DNA of 64,000 nt. Source: Kaistella jeonii (GTDB taxonomy: Bacteria > Bacteroidota > Bacteroidia > Flavobacteriales > Weeksellaceae). The stretch spans positions 434,001 to 498,000 of the forward strand of contig NZ_JSYL01000001.1 in NCBI RefSeq assembly GCF_000812865.1, read 5' to 3'. The notes below the pieces were generated by a model that made no database searches, had not been told where the DNA came from, and saw only the letters and a list, made by a program, of their open reading frames with translations. Below are positions 53,504-62,883 of this stretch, one piece after another; within the stretch, counting starts at the first letter, position 1; each line of letters opens with the position of its first letter. Position numbers and translations under genes: made by a program.

Positions 53504-54724
53504 ATGAGCATGAGCAAATTAACGCGGGTTTACTATAATAAAATGGTAGAAAGTATTGCCTTCTACCCTGCTCTCATTGCAGTTGGCTTTCTGGCTTTAT
53601 CTTGGGGAATGTTGGTTCTGGATTTTTCAGAATTCGGAAAAAATTTGAAAAGCGGACTTAGTTGGCTAAGTTTAAAAGATGCAGGAACCGCACGAACCAT
53701 TATTTCTACTGTTGCAGGTGCCATCATTTCTCTCACCGTTTTCAGTTTTTCTATGGTGATGATTGTGCTAAATCAGGCAGCTTCGCAAATGAGTAATCGT
53801 GTTTTGAACAGCATGATTGAGAATCGGTTTCAGCAAGTTATTTTAGGAATTTATATAGGAACAATTGTTTATGCCTTATTTTTATTGAGTACCATTCGAG
53901 ATATTTCCAGTGGGATTTATGTTCCTGCACTCAGTATTTATCTACTTATATTATTGACTGTTATTGATATTTTTCTCTTTATTTATTTTCTGGATTATGT
54001 GACACAGACTGTAAAATATGAAACGGTTATCGACCGCGTAAAAAAGCAGACTTTCGCAACAATGGAAAAAGATTTTGCGAAAATAAGTTCAATTTCTCCA
54101 ACTTGGGAACATTTAACTTATTCTGAAATTAAAGCCCAGAAATCTGATTATTTCCAGGGATTCAATGAAAAAAGACTTTTGAATTACTGTGAGAAAAATG
54201 ATTTGTTCGTTAGTTTTATATTCAGACAAGGCAGTTATATTATAGAAGATACGCCATATATCCGTGTTTATGGTAATGCAGAAATTACAATAGACCATTT
54301 GAAAAACATCGCTGATTCGGCAGATTTTTTTAGCGGACAACCAATTGATCGAAGTGCAGATTACGGATTCAATCAATTAGCAGAGATCGCACTGAAAGCT
54401 TTAAGCCCTGGAATTAATGATCCCACGACTGCGGTTTTAAGTACTCATGCCATTTTTTCTCTTTTACAATTTAAGATGACCAATGAATTACCGCAAATTT
54501 TGTTTGATGATCAAAAAACCGCAAGAATTTTCCGTCCCACTTCTACTTTTATCCAGAATTTTGAGAAATGCATTTTACCGATTTGGAACTACGGCAGAAA
54601 AGATCAATATATTCAGACGGAACTGTTGGGTATGATTACGCAACTTCAACATTTGGATTTGCAGAACAAATTTGGATCTTTATTTAAAGTTTGGTTAGAA
54701 AGGATTGAAATTGAAAAAGTATGA
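53504..54724 (+). CDS. DUF2254 membrane protein
   Basis: 406 aa. Four membrane helices in the N-terminal half (FYPALIAVGFLALSWGMLVL, ISTVAGAIISLTVFSFSMVMIVL, VILGIYIGTIVYALFLLSTI, LLILLTVIDIFLFIYFL) and a cytoplasmic C-terminal domain with RQGSYII, ADYGFNQLAEIALKALSPGINDPTTA. This matches DUF2254, of unknown function. Start ATG at 53504; a second Met-containing start two codons later is also possible. It stands alone between convergent and divergent neighbours. Confidence 0.88.
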   Translation: MSMSKLTRVYYNKMVESIAFYPALIAVGFLALSWGMLVLDFSEFGKNLKSGLSWLSLKDAGTARTIISTVAGAIISLTVFSFSMVMIVLNQAASQMSNRVLNSMIENRFQQVILGIYIGTIVYALFLLSTIRDISSGIYVPALSIYLLILLTVIDIFLFIYFLDYVTQTVKYETVIDRVKKQTFATMEKDFAKISSISPTWEHLTYSEIKAQKSDYFQGFNEKRLLNYCEKNDLFVSFIFRQGSYIIEDTPYIRVYGNAEITIDHLKNIADSADFFSGQPIDRSADYGFNQLAEIALKALSPGINDPTTAVLSTHAIFSLLQFKMTNELPQILFDDQKTARIFRPTSTFIQNFEKCILPIWNYGRKDQYIQTELLGMITQLQHLDLQNKFGSLFKVWLERIEIEKV

Positions 54725-54794
54725 TTTCTGAATCTCTCTTCACTACAAAACTAATCCCTTTCTTGTAGATGTTATAAAGTAATAATTTTCATCT

Positions 54795-54989
54795 TTATTT
54801 GTCAAATCTTTCAGGAGGAGAAATTAGTACTTTACCATTTCTCATGTTATTTAATTTTTCTTTTTCCTGCAAAATCTGATGATTGCTAAGAATATTTATT
54901 CCACCAATTTTCCGGTCGATCAGCGACTTTACGCCTGTGTAAAAAGAATTAGATTCCTTTGGTGCTGCATTTTCTGTAGTTAATTTCAT
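54795..54989 (-). CDS. small hypothetical protein next to the AraC gene
   Basis: 64 aa, hydrophilic, ending GKVLISPPERFDK. No domain, signal or membrane segment. The start is 17 bases after the stop of the AraC gene on the same strand, so the two may be one transcript. The family is not recognised. Confidence 0.55.
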   Translation of the reverse strand: MKLTTENAAPKESNSFYTGVKSLIDRKIGGINILSNHQILQEKEKLNNMRNGKVLISPPERFDK

Positions 54990-55006
54990 TGTATCAATTT
55001 TAAAGG

Positions 55007-55897
55007 TTAAAAGGTATTGTTTGTATTTCTAAATTTCTTTCTAAAATAATTAGGACTTTCCTGATTGATTTTTTTAAAGTATTTCCCAAAGTGTGACTTA
55101 TCGGAAAAACCCAATTCAAATGAAATTTCGGTTACCGATAAATGGGTATTAAGAAGCAATCTTTCCGCTTCTAAAATCACTCTGTTCTGTATATAATTTT
55201 CTGCAGATATATCTAATTTTTCTTTAATTAAAGCATTCAAATAGTTTGCAGAAATCGTTAATTTTTGAGAATAATCTGAAGTTCTCTTCAATTCTTTAAA
55301 ATGAAGTTCGACTAAATTCCTGAAATCTTCCAGATATAAACTTTTGCGATTCGTCTTGAAATCGATATACTCCACATTCGCGGTCTTCCGAATGTATTTA
55401 AGCATCGACGCTTTTAGCAATAAACAAATGATTTCTTTGCTTAAAAGACTTGGTGACAGGAATTCTTTTTTCATATCTGAAATTCCTGTTTTAAAATTGG
55501 CCAAATCATTTTTAGAAAAACCCATTAATGAAGGTAAGTTCAGAAAAGCCGTATCATTTTTTATCTTTCGATTTCCGGTGTAGATTAAATTGTAAAAAGA
55601 ACGGGTGAAAAGCACGGCTTCTCCTTTAAAATTTTCTACTTCAGAAAAACGAAAAACCTGGTTATAATTGACAAAGAAAACGCTGCCTTTCTGCAGTTCA
55701 TACACCTCATTATCGATCATTAAATTCCCGGAACCACTTTCTACGATTAACAAAGTATAGAATTTGGTCTTAAATGAATTCTGAGCAGAAAAAACTGAAA
55801 TAAGATCCGAAACCGTCAAGACCACAAACTCTCCATCAAAAGAAAAAGGACGTTTCAAAGAATTGATTGTTATCGCATTGATTAATGAAGTTGCCAT
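55007..55897 (-). CDS. AraC-family transcriptional regulator
   Basis: About 296 aa from the ATG at 55897; an earlier in-frame ATG at 55936 adds 13 residues. The N-terminal cupin-like ligand domain has LLIVESGSGNLMIDNEVYELQKGSVFFVNYNQ. The C-terminal AraC double helix-turn-helix includes LTISANYLNALIKEKL and LSVTEISFELGFSDKSHFGKYFKKINQESPNYFRK. The effector and target genes are unknown. Downstream is a small hypothetical gene; upstream (44 bases past the 55936 start) the racemase gene ends. Confidence 0.9.
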   Translation of the reverse strand: MATSLINAITINSLKRPFSFDGEFVVLTVSDLISVFSAQNSFKTKFYTLLIVESGSGNLMIDNEVYELQKGSVFFVNYNQVFRFSEVENFKGEAVLFTRSFYNLIYTGNRKIKNDTAFLNLPSLMGFSKNDLANFKTGISDMKKEFLSPSLLSKEIICLLLKASMLKYIRKTANVEYIDFKTNRKSLYLEDFRNLVELHFKELKRTSDYSQKLTISANYLNALIKEKLDISAENYIQNRVILEAERLLLNTHLSVTEISFELGFSDKSHFGKYFKKINQESPNYFRKKFRNTNNTF

Positions 55898-55980
55898 GAA
55901 GTAGTCTGTTTTAATATTTAAATAAAGATAAAACAAACTATTTTAATAAGTAAAAAGATGAAAATAAAAAGTGATTTATT

Positions 55981-57102
55981 TTAATTCAAACACAAATATT
56001 CATTAGTTCCAATTTCGAAAGGAACCATTTCAGTTTCAACTTTTTTATCAACGTAATCGGAATTCATCGCTCGTAAAACAGCCATATAATTCATACTAAA
56101 GTTAATGGTATCACCAACTTCCAGATTTTCGGAATTTTCTCCCAAATCTAAAATAAGCATGTCAGAACTGGCGCCGATAATTTCAATTCCCGGGATAATG
56201 GTCGAAATATCTTTATGATCAATATCTAATAATCCGACATCTACAATAGCTCGAAGAGAAAATTTCCCTTTTTCATCATCCGAGAAAATGGGTGTTTCTC
56301 CTGTTAAATTGGTCCCCGAAAGTCCGGAAGGAATCGTGGGTTTTTCCTGCATTTCTATAATTTCTGCAGTGAGGGTAAAAACATCTTGATACATTCCTGC
56401 AATTAAGGAATCCTCATAAACATTGGTCCCAAAAAACAGGGTTTCACCTATCCGAAAATGATTGATGCCAAAAGGAATTTCATTTTTAAAAATTAACGGA
56501 ATTGTCACCGATGAACCGCCAGAAATATAAGGAATTGTCTCCCCGGAATTTTCTTCGATAATCTCTTTGAAACGGTTGAGTTTATACAATTTTCTTTCGT
56601 CGGGCAAAATACCGTTCAAACAGTTTAAATTGGTTCCCAATCCAACAACTTCGATATTAGATAAGGCGATAACTTCATCGTAAAAATGCATGAGATTTCG
56701 CACCATAATTCCTTCCCGAAGTTCTCCCATTTCAACCATCAAAACTACTTTGTGAATTTTATTTTGTTTTACGGCTTCCTCAGAAAGCAGTTCCAAAGTA
56801 GCCAATTCAGTATTGAAACTTACATCTGCAAATTCGACAATACTTTTTGCCAGGCGTTTTGCAGGTGGTTTTATGTAGATCGTTTGCGTTTTTGGAGAAA
56901 GTTTTTTAATCGTTTTTAAATTGCTTAATCTGGAATCGCAAATTTCTTTATCAGAAAGATTTAATAAAACTTTCAGAAATTTTTCATTTCCACATAATAA
57001 TTTGGCAACAATAGCCCACTCAATTTTATTTTGTGCAAAAACCTGATCGAGTACTTTGAAATTATGACGAAGCTTTGTTGCATGTAAAGTAATGTATGAC
57101 AT
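55981..57102 (-). CDS. alanine/ornithine racemase family PLP enzyme
   Basis: 373 aa PLP-dependent racemase of fold III. The PLP lysine is K34 in WAIVAKLLCGN. Other family features are KVVLMVEMGELREGI, VGLGTNLNCLNG, ISGGSSVT and FRIGETLFFG. The group includes ornithine racemase and YhfX-like proteins, so the substrate amino acid is not certain. The start codon lies one base from the end of the GNAT gene (57104), and the Usp gene precedes that, giving a tight three-gene unit Usp-GNAT-racemase. Confidence 0.88.
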   Translation of the reverse strand: MSYITLHATKLRHNFKVLDQVFAQNKIEWAIVAKLLCGNEKFLKVLLNLSDKEICDSRLSNLKTIKKLSPKTQTIYIKPPAKRLAKSIVEFADVSFNTELATLELLSEEAVKQNKIHKVVLMVEMGELREGIMVRNLMHFYDEVIALSNIEVVGLGTNLNCLNGILPDERKLYKLNRFKEIIEENSGETIPYISGGSSVTIPLIFKNEIPFGINHFRIGETLFFGTNVYEDSLIAGMYQDVFTLTAEIIEMQEKPTIPSGLSGTNLTGETPIFSDDEKGKFSLRAIVDVGLLDIDHKDISTIIPGIEIIGASSDMLILDLGENSENLEVGDTINFSMNYMAVLRAMNSDYVDKKVETEMVPFEIGTNEYLCLN

Positions 57103-57103
57103 T

Positions 57104-57550
57104 TTATTTTTTTAATCTCATCTCGAGATATTTGCTGGTGAATCCCAGTTTTTCGTATAGAAATTTGGCAGGATTATCGGGTTCGCAGTGCAATGCCATA
57201 TCGCCTTCTGAAAGTTCGATCGCTTTTTGCATCAATTGTTTTCCAACTCCTTTACCACGCAGATTTTTATCGGTAGCGATATAAACCAAAATATTTTCTG
57301 GAATATATCCATTCATCCCAGTTTTATTAATGATAACTGCACCGACGATTTTCTGGGTTTGTGAATCAACGGCAGAAAGTACGTTTCCGCCTGGTTTATT
57401 TTCTTTACCAAAAGCATAATCCAAAGATTTTTCTATATCATTTTTCGGATCACCATACTGTTCAAGATTTTCAAATAAGAAATTGATGATTTCTTGTTTG
57501 ATTTCGTTTGAGGGAATATTTTGTTCTGAGTAGGTATTTATATTTATCAT
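57104..57550 (-). CDS. GNAT family N-acetyltransferase
   Basis: 148 aa acetyl-CoA dependent acetyltransferase. The acetyl-CoA loop is LRGKGVGKQLMQKAIE (95-110 region), preceded by VGAVIINKTG and followed by LHCEPDNPAKFLYEKLGF, the usual C-terminal signature. The acceptor is unknown. Middle gene of the Usp-GNAT-racemase unit; nine bases from the Usp stop. Confidence 0.9.
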   Translation of the reverse strand: MININTYSEQNIPSNEIKQEIINFLFENLEQYGDPKNDIEKSLDYAFGKENKPGGNVLSAVDSQTQKIVGAVIINKTGMNGYIPENILVYIATDKNLRGKGVGKQLMQKAIELSEGDMALHCEPDNPAKFLYEKLGFTSKYLEMRLKK

Positions 57551-57559
57551 TTCTTAATT

Positions 57560-58471
57560 TTATCCCGGAATCGGCATCGTTAAATCATAACCAGCGACAC
57601 TTTCGGTTTTATTATTGAGTTTCTTCAATTTCGGTTTCACAATGAACAAAGGAATATCACTTTTATTGATCATTTTCTTAAAGAAATTATCTCCCATAAA
57701 GGATTTCCATGAGTCTTCATCCTGATCAGCCAAGAGAATAATATCACTGTTCTTTTCCTTTGCTGCTTTACAAATAATTTCTGCATTATCATGAGACAGC
57801 TGAAATTCTGAAATATAAACTGCAGATTTCAAGAGCAAATTCTTCTTCATTTCCATGTAAGCTTTTCTAACATCGATGAGTTGGTTTGGTTTCCCAACTC
57901 CCAAAAGATTAATTCCACCTTCATTTTTATTAGCCAATAACATAGAAATATCTGCCTTTTGATGAAGTTCATGTTGCACTCTTACTGGAAAAAGAATTTT
58001 TTTGAAAGAAGTCTTTTTGAAATTTTCAGGCACCAAAAGAACGGAACAGTTTGAATGTAAAAGCACGTTATAGGAATTAGATCCCAAAATAAACTGTTTC
58101 ATCTTTTGACGTCCCGAAGTTCCCATCACCACAACATCTACCTTCTCTGAATTTACAAAATCATTAATTGTATCTACAATATTTTGGGTGCTGATTTTGG
58201 TTTCGATATTCAAATTATATTTTTCGTACAATCTGATTCTCAATTTCTCAAGTTTTATTTCGGCCGCTTCAATATTATGTTGTACCGTTTGCGAACCAAT
58301 TACTTGTTTTCCGCCGTGATCAATCATCGTGTACGTTTGAACGATGTGTGTTATAATTAATTTCGCTTGATGACGAAGTGCCATTTTCGCTGCAACTTTA
58401 AGGGCATTTTTTGATTTATCTGAAAAATCAACTGGTATTAATAAGGTATTGATTTCGGTTCTCATCTGCAT
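57560..58471 (-). CDS. universal stress protein (tandem UspA domains)
   Basis: 303 aa with two Usp domains. The first has LLIPVDFSDKSKNALKVAAKMA and the nucleotide motif VVMGTSGRQKMKQFILGSNSYNVL (G-x2-G-x9-G-S). The second (from about residue 155: KKILFPVRVQHELHQKAD) lacks a clear ATP motif. Cytoplasmic stress-related protein of uncertain detailed role. Start ATG at 58471; the Met two codons later could also serve. First gene of the Usp-GNAT-racemase unit. Confidence 0.9.
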   Translation of the reverse strand: MQMRTEINTLLIPVDFSDKSKNALKVAAKMALRHQAKLIITHIVQTYTMIDHGGKQVIGSQTVQHNIEAAEIKLEKLRIRLYEKYNLNIETKISTQNIVDTINDFVNSEKVDVVVMGTSGRQKMKQFILGSNSYNVLLHSNCSVLLVPENFKKTSFKKILFPVRVQHELHQKADISMLLANKNEGGINLLGVGKPNQLIDVRKAYMEMKKNLLLKSAVYISEFQLSHDNAEIICKAAKEKNSDIILLADQDEDSWKSFMGDNFFKKMINKSDIPLFIVKPKLKKLNNKTESVAGYDLTMPIPG

Positions 58472-58806
58472 TTTATTTTATGGTTCATAAAAAATCTTGA
58501 GGCAAAATTACAAAGACCCGAATGAAAAGCGTGTTAGAAAAAGACCCAAAAGTGGTATCAATTACTTATTTTTCAATAACGTTTTATACAATAATCGAAA
58601 ATAAATAATTTCGATTTAAAAAAGTAAGGAGAGATAAATGTTAGTTAAAAAAACTTTAATAAAATATCATTTTTAGTATCACTACTCTTTATGAACGTAC
58701 TTTTAAAATTTTATTTCTGAAATAATATGCTTGTAAATTGAGCGAAAAAACCCGCAGTTTATGGCTATATTTGCAATTAGTTCCAAACTTAATCCTTTAC
58801 TAATTT
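58472..58806. other. divergent intergenic region
   Basis: AT-rich 335 bp between the Usp gene and the gene at 58807. A TATATTTG -7 box (58766-58773) lies 33 bases before the plus-strand gene. No convincing ORF, RNA or repeat was seen in the rest. Confidence 0.5.
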
Positions 58807-59790
58807 ATGTCCTTACAACTCTTTAATCCTTTTAAGGATTTGATTTTTGACGAACAATTTTGCTTCCTTACCGGAGATTTAACTACTGAAAAAATATCCG
58901 TGTTCCCAGATTGGTTGATGGACCATTTTAAATTTGGTGGTGATCGCATTGAGATGATGGATAAAGCTAAGTCTTATCATTATGAAGATCTGAAATTACC
59001 TTGTTCTCCCCGAGTAAAAAAAGCTTTTGAGCAACTGGACGAAAAAATTCAGGAAGCTTATCAAAAAGGATTTGAAGGAATGGCATCACTCGATGAAAAT
59101 TTGCTTTTTCTATGGACTGGAAGAATAGTTTATGGACATTTATACTACGAAATGCGTTATGAACGAGACCGATTACTAAGACAAAGAGAAAACTTTAACC
59201 TTTCTTCCTCACTTCGGGAACGTTTTGGCAATTTCCATTTAATGATGCAGTCTATCATAGAACCAGTTTCCTTTATTGGAAAAAAACCTTGGAGCATTGC
59301 TGTATTTCCCCTTAAATATTCTGCCGATATTTTCAGTTATCGCAACGATGCTATTAATTTATTATTCCAGTTTGGAGTTAATGGTTTTGGCTTTATCGCG
59401 TGTTTACAAGACAATGGAATTATTGGAGAGAAACAAAAAGACATTCTCGACAAAATGAAAGGTCACGTTTTACACCCTGTTCAGTTTGAAGAGTTGTACG
59501 CAAGATTCCATTATTCAGATTATCTTTTACAGTATAGATCTGAATATAAAATTGAAAATAATGACCAAGGAATTACGATGGAAGCAATTCCTATTTTGCA
59601 GGTCGCTAACCGACCAACTTTTGGATTTTGGGACGAGGATATATTTGCGCAGTTACTGTCGAATTACTGGTCGGTTTATGGCATTCAACGAGAAGATATT
59701 ATTAAGTTTCAAAAACCACCATTGAGTTATTTGGAGAATCCGTATTCCAAGGATTTTATTGATCCGGAATCGATTGATTTACCTTTTTAA
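58807..59790 (+). CDS. hypothetical protein, flavobacterial type
   Basis: 327 aa, soluble, no signal peptide. Contains GFEGMASLDENLLFLWTGRIVYGHLYYEMRYERDR and, later, KPWSIAVFPLKYSADIFSYRNDAINLLFQFGVNGFGFIACLQDN. I do not recognise the family. It has its own perfect -7 box (TATATTTG) 33 bases upstream and stands alone, so it is probably expressed independently. Length and codon use resemble its neighbours. Confidence 0.8.
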   Translation: MSLQLFNPFKDLIFDEQFCFLTGDLTTEKISVFPDWLMDHFKFGGDRIEMMDKAKSYHYEDLKLPCSPRVKKAFEQLDEKIQEAYQKGFEGMASLDENLLFLWTGRIVYGHLYYEMRYERDRLLRQRENFNLSSSLRERFGNFHLMMQSIIEPVSFIGKKPWSIAVFPLKYSADIFSYRNDAINLLFQFGVNGFGFIACLQDNGIIGEKQKDILDKMKGHVLHPVQFEELYARFHYSDYLLQYRSEYKIENNDQGITMEAIPILQVANRPTFGFWDEDIFAQLLSNYWSVYGIQREDIIKFQKPPLSYLENPYSKDFIDPESIDLPF

Positions 59791-59943
59791 TGCTATCATT
59801 TTTAAAAATAATTAAACACCTGAAAGGATTCTTAAAGCAGAGAAGGATTTAAGACTGCAATCAAAACTGTAAATAATTTCAATTAATCGAATATTTTTTT
59901 TAAAAAATTAGCAACGATAACGTAAGTCGTAACGAAAAACAAA

Positions 59944-59973
59944 AAAGCCCTAAACATTAATAGTTTAGGGCTT
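59944..59973 (-). terminator. intrinsic terminator of tRNA-Ser
   Basis: On the minus strand AAGCCCTAAAC pairs perfectly with GTTTAGGGCTT (loop TATTAAT), followed by T residues. It starts eight bases after the tRNA. Confidence 0.9.
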
Positions 59974-59980
59974 GCTTTTG

Positions 59981-60065
59981 CGGAGAACTAGGGATTCGAA
60001 CCCCAGGACCTGTTACAGTCAACAGTTTTCAAGACTGCCGCAATCGACCACTCTGCCAGTTCTCC
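59981..60065 (-). tRNA. tRNA-Ser(TGA)
   Basis: 85 nt on the minus strand. Acceptor GGAGAAC/GTTCTCC, anticodon loop CTTGAAAA giving TGA, long class II variable arm (GTTGACTGTAAC) and T arm TGGGG-TTCGAAT-CCCTA. Discriminator G. A terminator follows immediately. Confidence 0.93.
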
Positions 60066-60174
60066 AACTAAATTTGATTTCTCATTTTCAGTGGTGCAAA
60101 TATAAAGACCTTTTAGATATTGACCAAATTATTTTTGAAAAAAAATTTTAAACCCTTCATTATCAAAGGAAAAA

Positions 60175-60540
60175 TTAATTCTCAGAGACTTGTAAACCGA
60201 AGTAAACAGCGATTAAACCAACAATTACACTCAATATAACATACAATATCAGTATTGAATAGTTGCCACTTTGCCATAATGAATAGTTTTCGGCTGAGAA
60301 AGTAGAGAACGTTGTAAAACCTCCACAAAAGCCTGTAATCAAAAGAAACTTCAAATAGTTGTCAAATTTGATAAAATAAGAAGTAAACACTCCAATCAGA
60401 AAACACCCGATAATATTTACCACAAATGTTCCCATCGGAAATGAATTGATATTCCAAAGTTTTTGGGTAAAATTCGAAATTAGAAAACGAAATACGCTTC
60501 CTAATCCTCCTCCAATGAATATGTAGAACAGGTTTCTCAT
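60175..60540 (-). CDS. crcB: fluoride efflux channel CrcB
   Basis: 121 aa, the size of a Fluc/CrcB subunit; forms a dimeric fluoride channel in the inner membrane. Four membrane helices and the motifs GGGLGSVFRF, MGTFVVNIIGCFLIG and GFCGGFTTFSTFSAEN. It lies 59 bases downstream of trxB on the same strand. I saw no fluoride riboswitch in the gap. Single copy here. Confidence 0.94.
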   Translation of the reverse strand: MRNLFYIFIGGGLGSVFRFLISNFTQKLWNINSFPMGTFVVNIIGCFLIGVFTSYFIKFDNYLKFLLITGFCGGFTTFSTFSAENYSLWQSGNYSILILYVILSVIVGLIAVYFGLQVSEN

Positions 60541-60599
60541 CTTTTAAGGTCGTAGTTTTAGAAATAAGATCTTTGAAAAATATAATCTTTAAAAAACAT

Positions 60600-61541
60600 C
60601 TATATCAATTCTCCCAAATATTTTTCCGCATCCATCGCACCCATACAACCACTTCCAGCAGCGGTAATTGCCTGTCTGTAATGGCTGTCCTGAACATCTC
60701 CTACGGCAAAAATTCCTGGTAAATTGGTTTTTGACGTCCCTGGAATGGTATTAATATAACCGTTATCGTCTAGGGTAATTTGATTTTTGAAAATTTCTGT
60801 ATTTGGTTTATGACCAATTGCAATAAAAATTCCGTGAACGTCGATTTTCGAAGTTTCCTGAGTTTGGTTATTGATGACAACAGCTCTTTCTACCAGAGAA
60901 TTTTCGCCTTCAATTCCAATTAATTCATGGTTAAATTTTACTTCGATATTTGGAGTGTTGCTTACCCGATGAATCATGGCTTTTGAAGCTCTCATATAAT
61001 CTTTACGAACTAAAATCGTCACTTTATTAACCAATTTGGCCAAATAAGTAGCTTCTTCAGCAGCGGTATCTCCAGCTCCGACAACCACAACATCTTTTCC
61101 TTTGTAGAAAAAGCCGTCACAGGTCGCACATGCAGAAACGCCACCTCCTGAATATTTCTTTTCATCATCTAAACCTAAATATTTTGCAGTCGCTCCTGTA
61201 GAGATAATGACAGACTTTGCTACGATTTCTTTATTCCCCGCCCATAATTTATGATTTCCACCAACTACCGTAGAAAATTCGGCTTTGGTAATCATTTCAT
61301 AATGAACTTTTGTTTCAAAACGTTCTGCTTGTTTTTGAAGATCCATCATCATTTCAGGACCGGTAACACCGTTTGGATATCCGGGAAAATTATCAACTTC
61401 TGTGGTTGTTGTTAATTGTCCGCCTGGTTCAAGACCGGTATATAATTCTGGTTTCAAGTCGGCTCTTGCGGCGTAAATTGCAGCTGTAAATCCGGCCGGA
61501 CCGGAACCTACGATAACACATTCTAAAATATTTTCTTCCAT
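60600..61541 (-). CDS. trxB: thioredoxin-disulfide reductase
   Basis: 313 aa flavoprotein that reduces thioredoxin with NADPH. FAD motif VGSGPAGFTAAIYAARA (11-27), redox pair C138-A-T-C141 in SACATCDGFF, the NADPH motif VVVVGAGDTAAEEATYL and the C-terminal FAD motif GIFAVGDVQD. The C-terminal part RQAITAAGSGCMGAMDAEKYL is typical. The upstream gap holds a dispersed repeat; crcB follows. Confidence 0.96.
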   Translation of the reverse strand: MEENILECVIVGSGPAGFTAAIYAARADLKPELYTGLEPGGQLTTTTEVDNFPGYPNGVTGPEMMMDLQKQAERFETKVHYEMITKAEFSTVVGGNHKLWAGNKEIVAKSVIISTGATAKYLGLDDEKKYSGGGVSACATCDGFFYKGKDVVVVGAGDTAAEEATYLAKLVNKVTILVRKDYMRASKAMIHRVSNTPNIEVKFNHELIGIEGENSLVERAVVINNQTQETSKIDVHGIFIAIGHKPNTEIFKNQITLDDNGYINTIPGTSKTNLPGIFAVGDVQDSHYRQAITAAGSGCMGAMDAEKYLGELI

Positions 61542-61708
61542 TAATTAAGGTTAAAGTTGAGATACAATTTTGAGTTGTCAAAAATCGTGATTTATTTCGG
61601 GGTAACGAAGTTTTCGGCGATGAATTTTTTCGATAACGTATAATTTTTAAAGAAATAGTTCTTTTGAGTTTTGAATGAAATGATGCTTTTAATACCAGTG
61701 ATTTTTTT

Positions 61709-61733
61709 GTCATTCTGACGAAGGAAGAATCTC
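61709..61733 (+). repeat. dispersed intergenic repeat, GTCATTCTGACG type
   Basis: GTCATTCTGACGAAGGAAGAATCTC, a motif of the widespread GTCATTCTGA...GAAGAATCTC repeat family seen between genes in many bacteria. Single copy in this window. Confidence 0.5.
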
Positions 61734-61764
61734 TTGATTAAGTACTCACTACAACTTTCTCATT

Positions 61765-61787
61765 GTCCTTTTGTCTTGAAACAAAAG
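61765..61787. repeat. palindromic repeat copy B, left fragment
   Basis: Reads CCTTTTGTCTTGAAACAAAAG, matching the start of copy A (44021-44214). The rest of the copy resumes at 63117 beyond the IS110 element. Confidence 0.6.
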
Positions 61788-61852
61788 GTACTGTGTTAAT
61801 TTCCAAATATTTTTCGATATTTGTTTAAACTATTTTAAGGAGAACTTTATGT

Positions 61853-62883
61853 TCATCCCGTGTAGGCAGGCGCAACCCTGTCTACTTTTTTTTGCTCATA
61901 AGCTGAGTCAAATACTTCCTCATTTTTCCATAGAATATACATTAAGATCATTAACTTTCTTGCAACGGCGGTTACCGCTATCTTTTTTGCAGGTTTTCTA
62001 TCTTTTAAATTATTATAAAATCCTTCATTATCGGATTAAATCTACTTGCACACAAAGCCGGCATATACAATGCGTATCTGATAAAACTATTTCCTTTTTT
62101 TGAGATTCTTGTTTTTCCTATTCGATTACCAGACTGATTTTGCTGGATATCTAATCCTGCGTAACTGGCCAATTGTCTAGTGTTTGTTATCAGAGCGAAG
62201 GCATTGGTTTCAGCAACTATGCAAATTACAGTTATAAAACTCACTCCAGGAATGCTGCATACTTTCTGTATCTTCTCATAAAATTCAGAATCAGACATGA
62301 CCAACACTCGTAATTCTGCTTCTATTTCTACAACTTGTGTTTCAAGTAAAGCCAACTGCTTTCTCATACGCTTTTCTGTAGAAGAGGGACAACCGTGGCT
62401 GTGTTGACGTGCATGCAATTGATTTTTAATTTGATTTATTTTATACTTTACTTCACGGTACTCACGACTAAAGAATTTTAAATTCCGCATGATTTTAGTC
62501 GGCATGTTCCAGTTTCTTAATTTCCTTTCTAATCCTAACTTGCATAAAACCTCCGAATCCTTCTGATCTGTCTTGGTCTTTACATTTAAACTCTTGGAGT
62601 AATGTTTAACCATATTGGGAAGCAAAACGGATAAATTACATTCATGTTCGCTCAAAAAATACGCCAGATGCTCATAATAAACTCCCGTAGCTTCCATTAC
62701 AAAAATTAATTCTGCGGAAACTTTCTGTTGATTTGTCCATTTCAAAAGTTCTTTAAAACCCTCCTGATTATTACCAAACTTTTTACTCTTTCCAAATTTT
62801 TGATTTTGAAAACTATCAGAAGTTCCAAAACAACAATCTAAAAAATCCATCGACACGTCGATGCCTACACAATGTTTTTCCAT
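61853..62883 (-). pseudogene. IS110 transposase, frameshifted near the C terminus
   Basis: The frame starts at MEKHCVGIDVSMDFLD and reads 292 aa to FNPIMKDFIII then stops. One base earlier-shifted frame continues YNNLKDRKPAKKIAVTAVARKLMILMYILWKN and ends at TGA 61853-61855, giving a normal total of about 343 codons. Thus one T is missing at about 62020. DEDD RuvC-like residues are seen in GIDVSMD, MEATGVY and TKTDQKDSEVL, and the C-terminal serine region in RISKKGNSFIRYALYM. Probably inactive unless the frameshift is bypassed or is a sequencing error. Confidence 0.85.

Noticed and set aside
60541-60599. Possible fluoride riboswitch before crcB
   Set aside because: The gap is only 59 bases and lacks the conserved fluoride aptamer sequence elements.
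61849-62103. Plus-strand frame of 84 codons
   Set aside because: It is antisense to the C-terminal part of the IS110 transposase, whose frameshifted continuation explains this sequence better.
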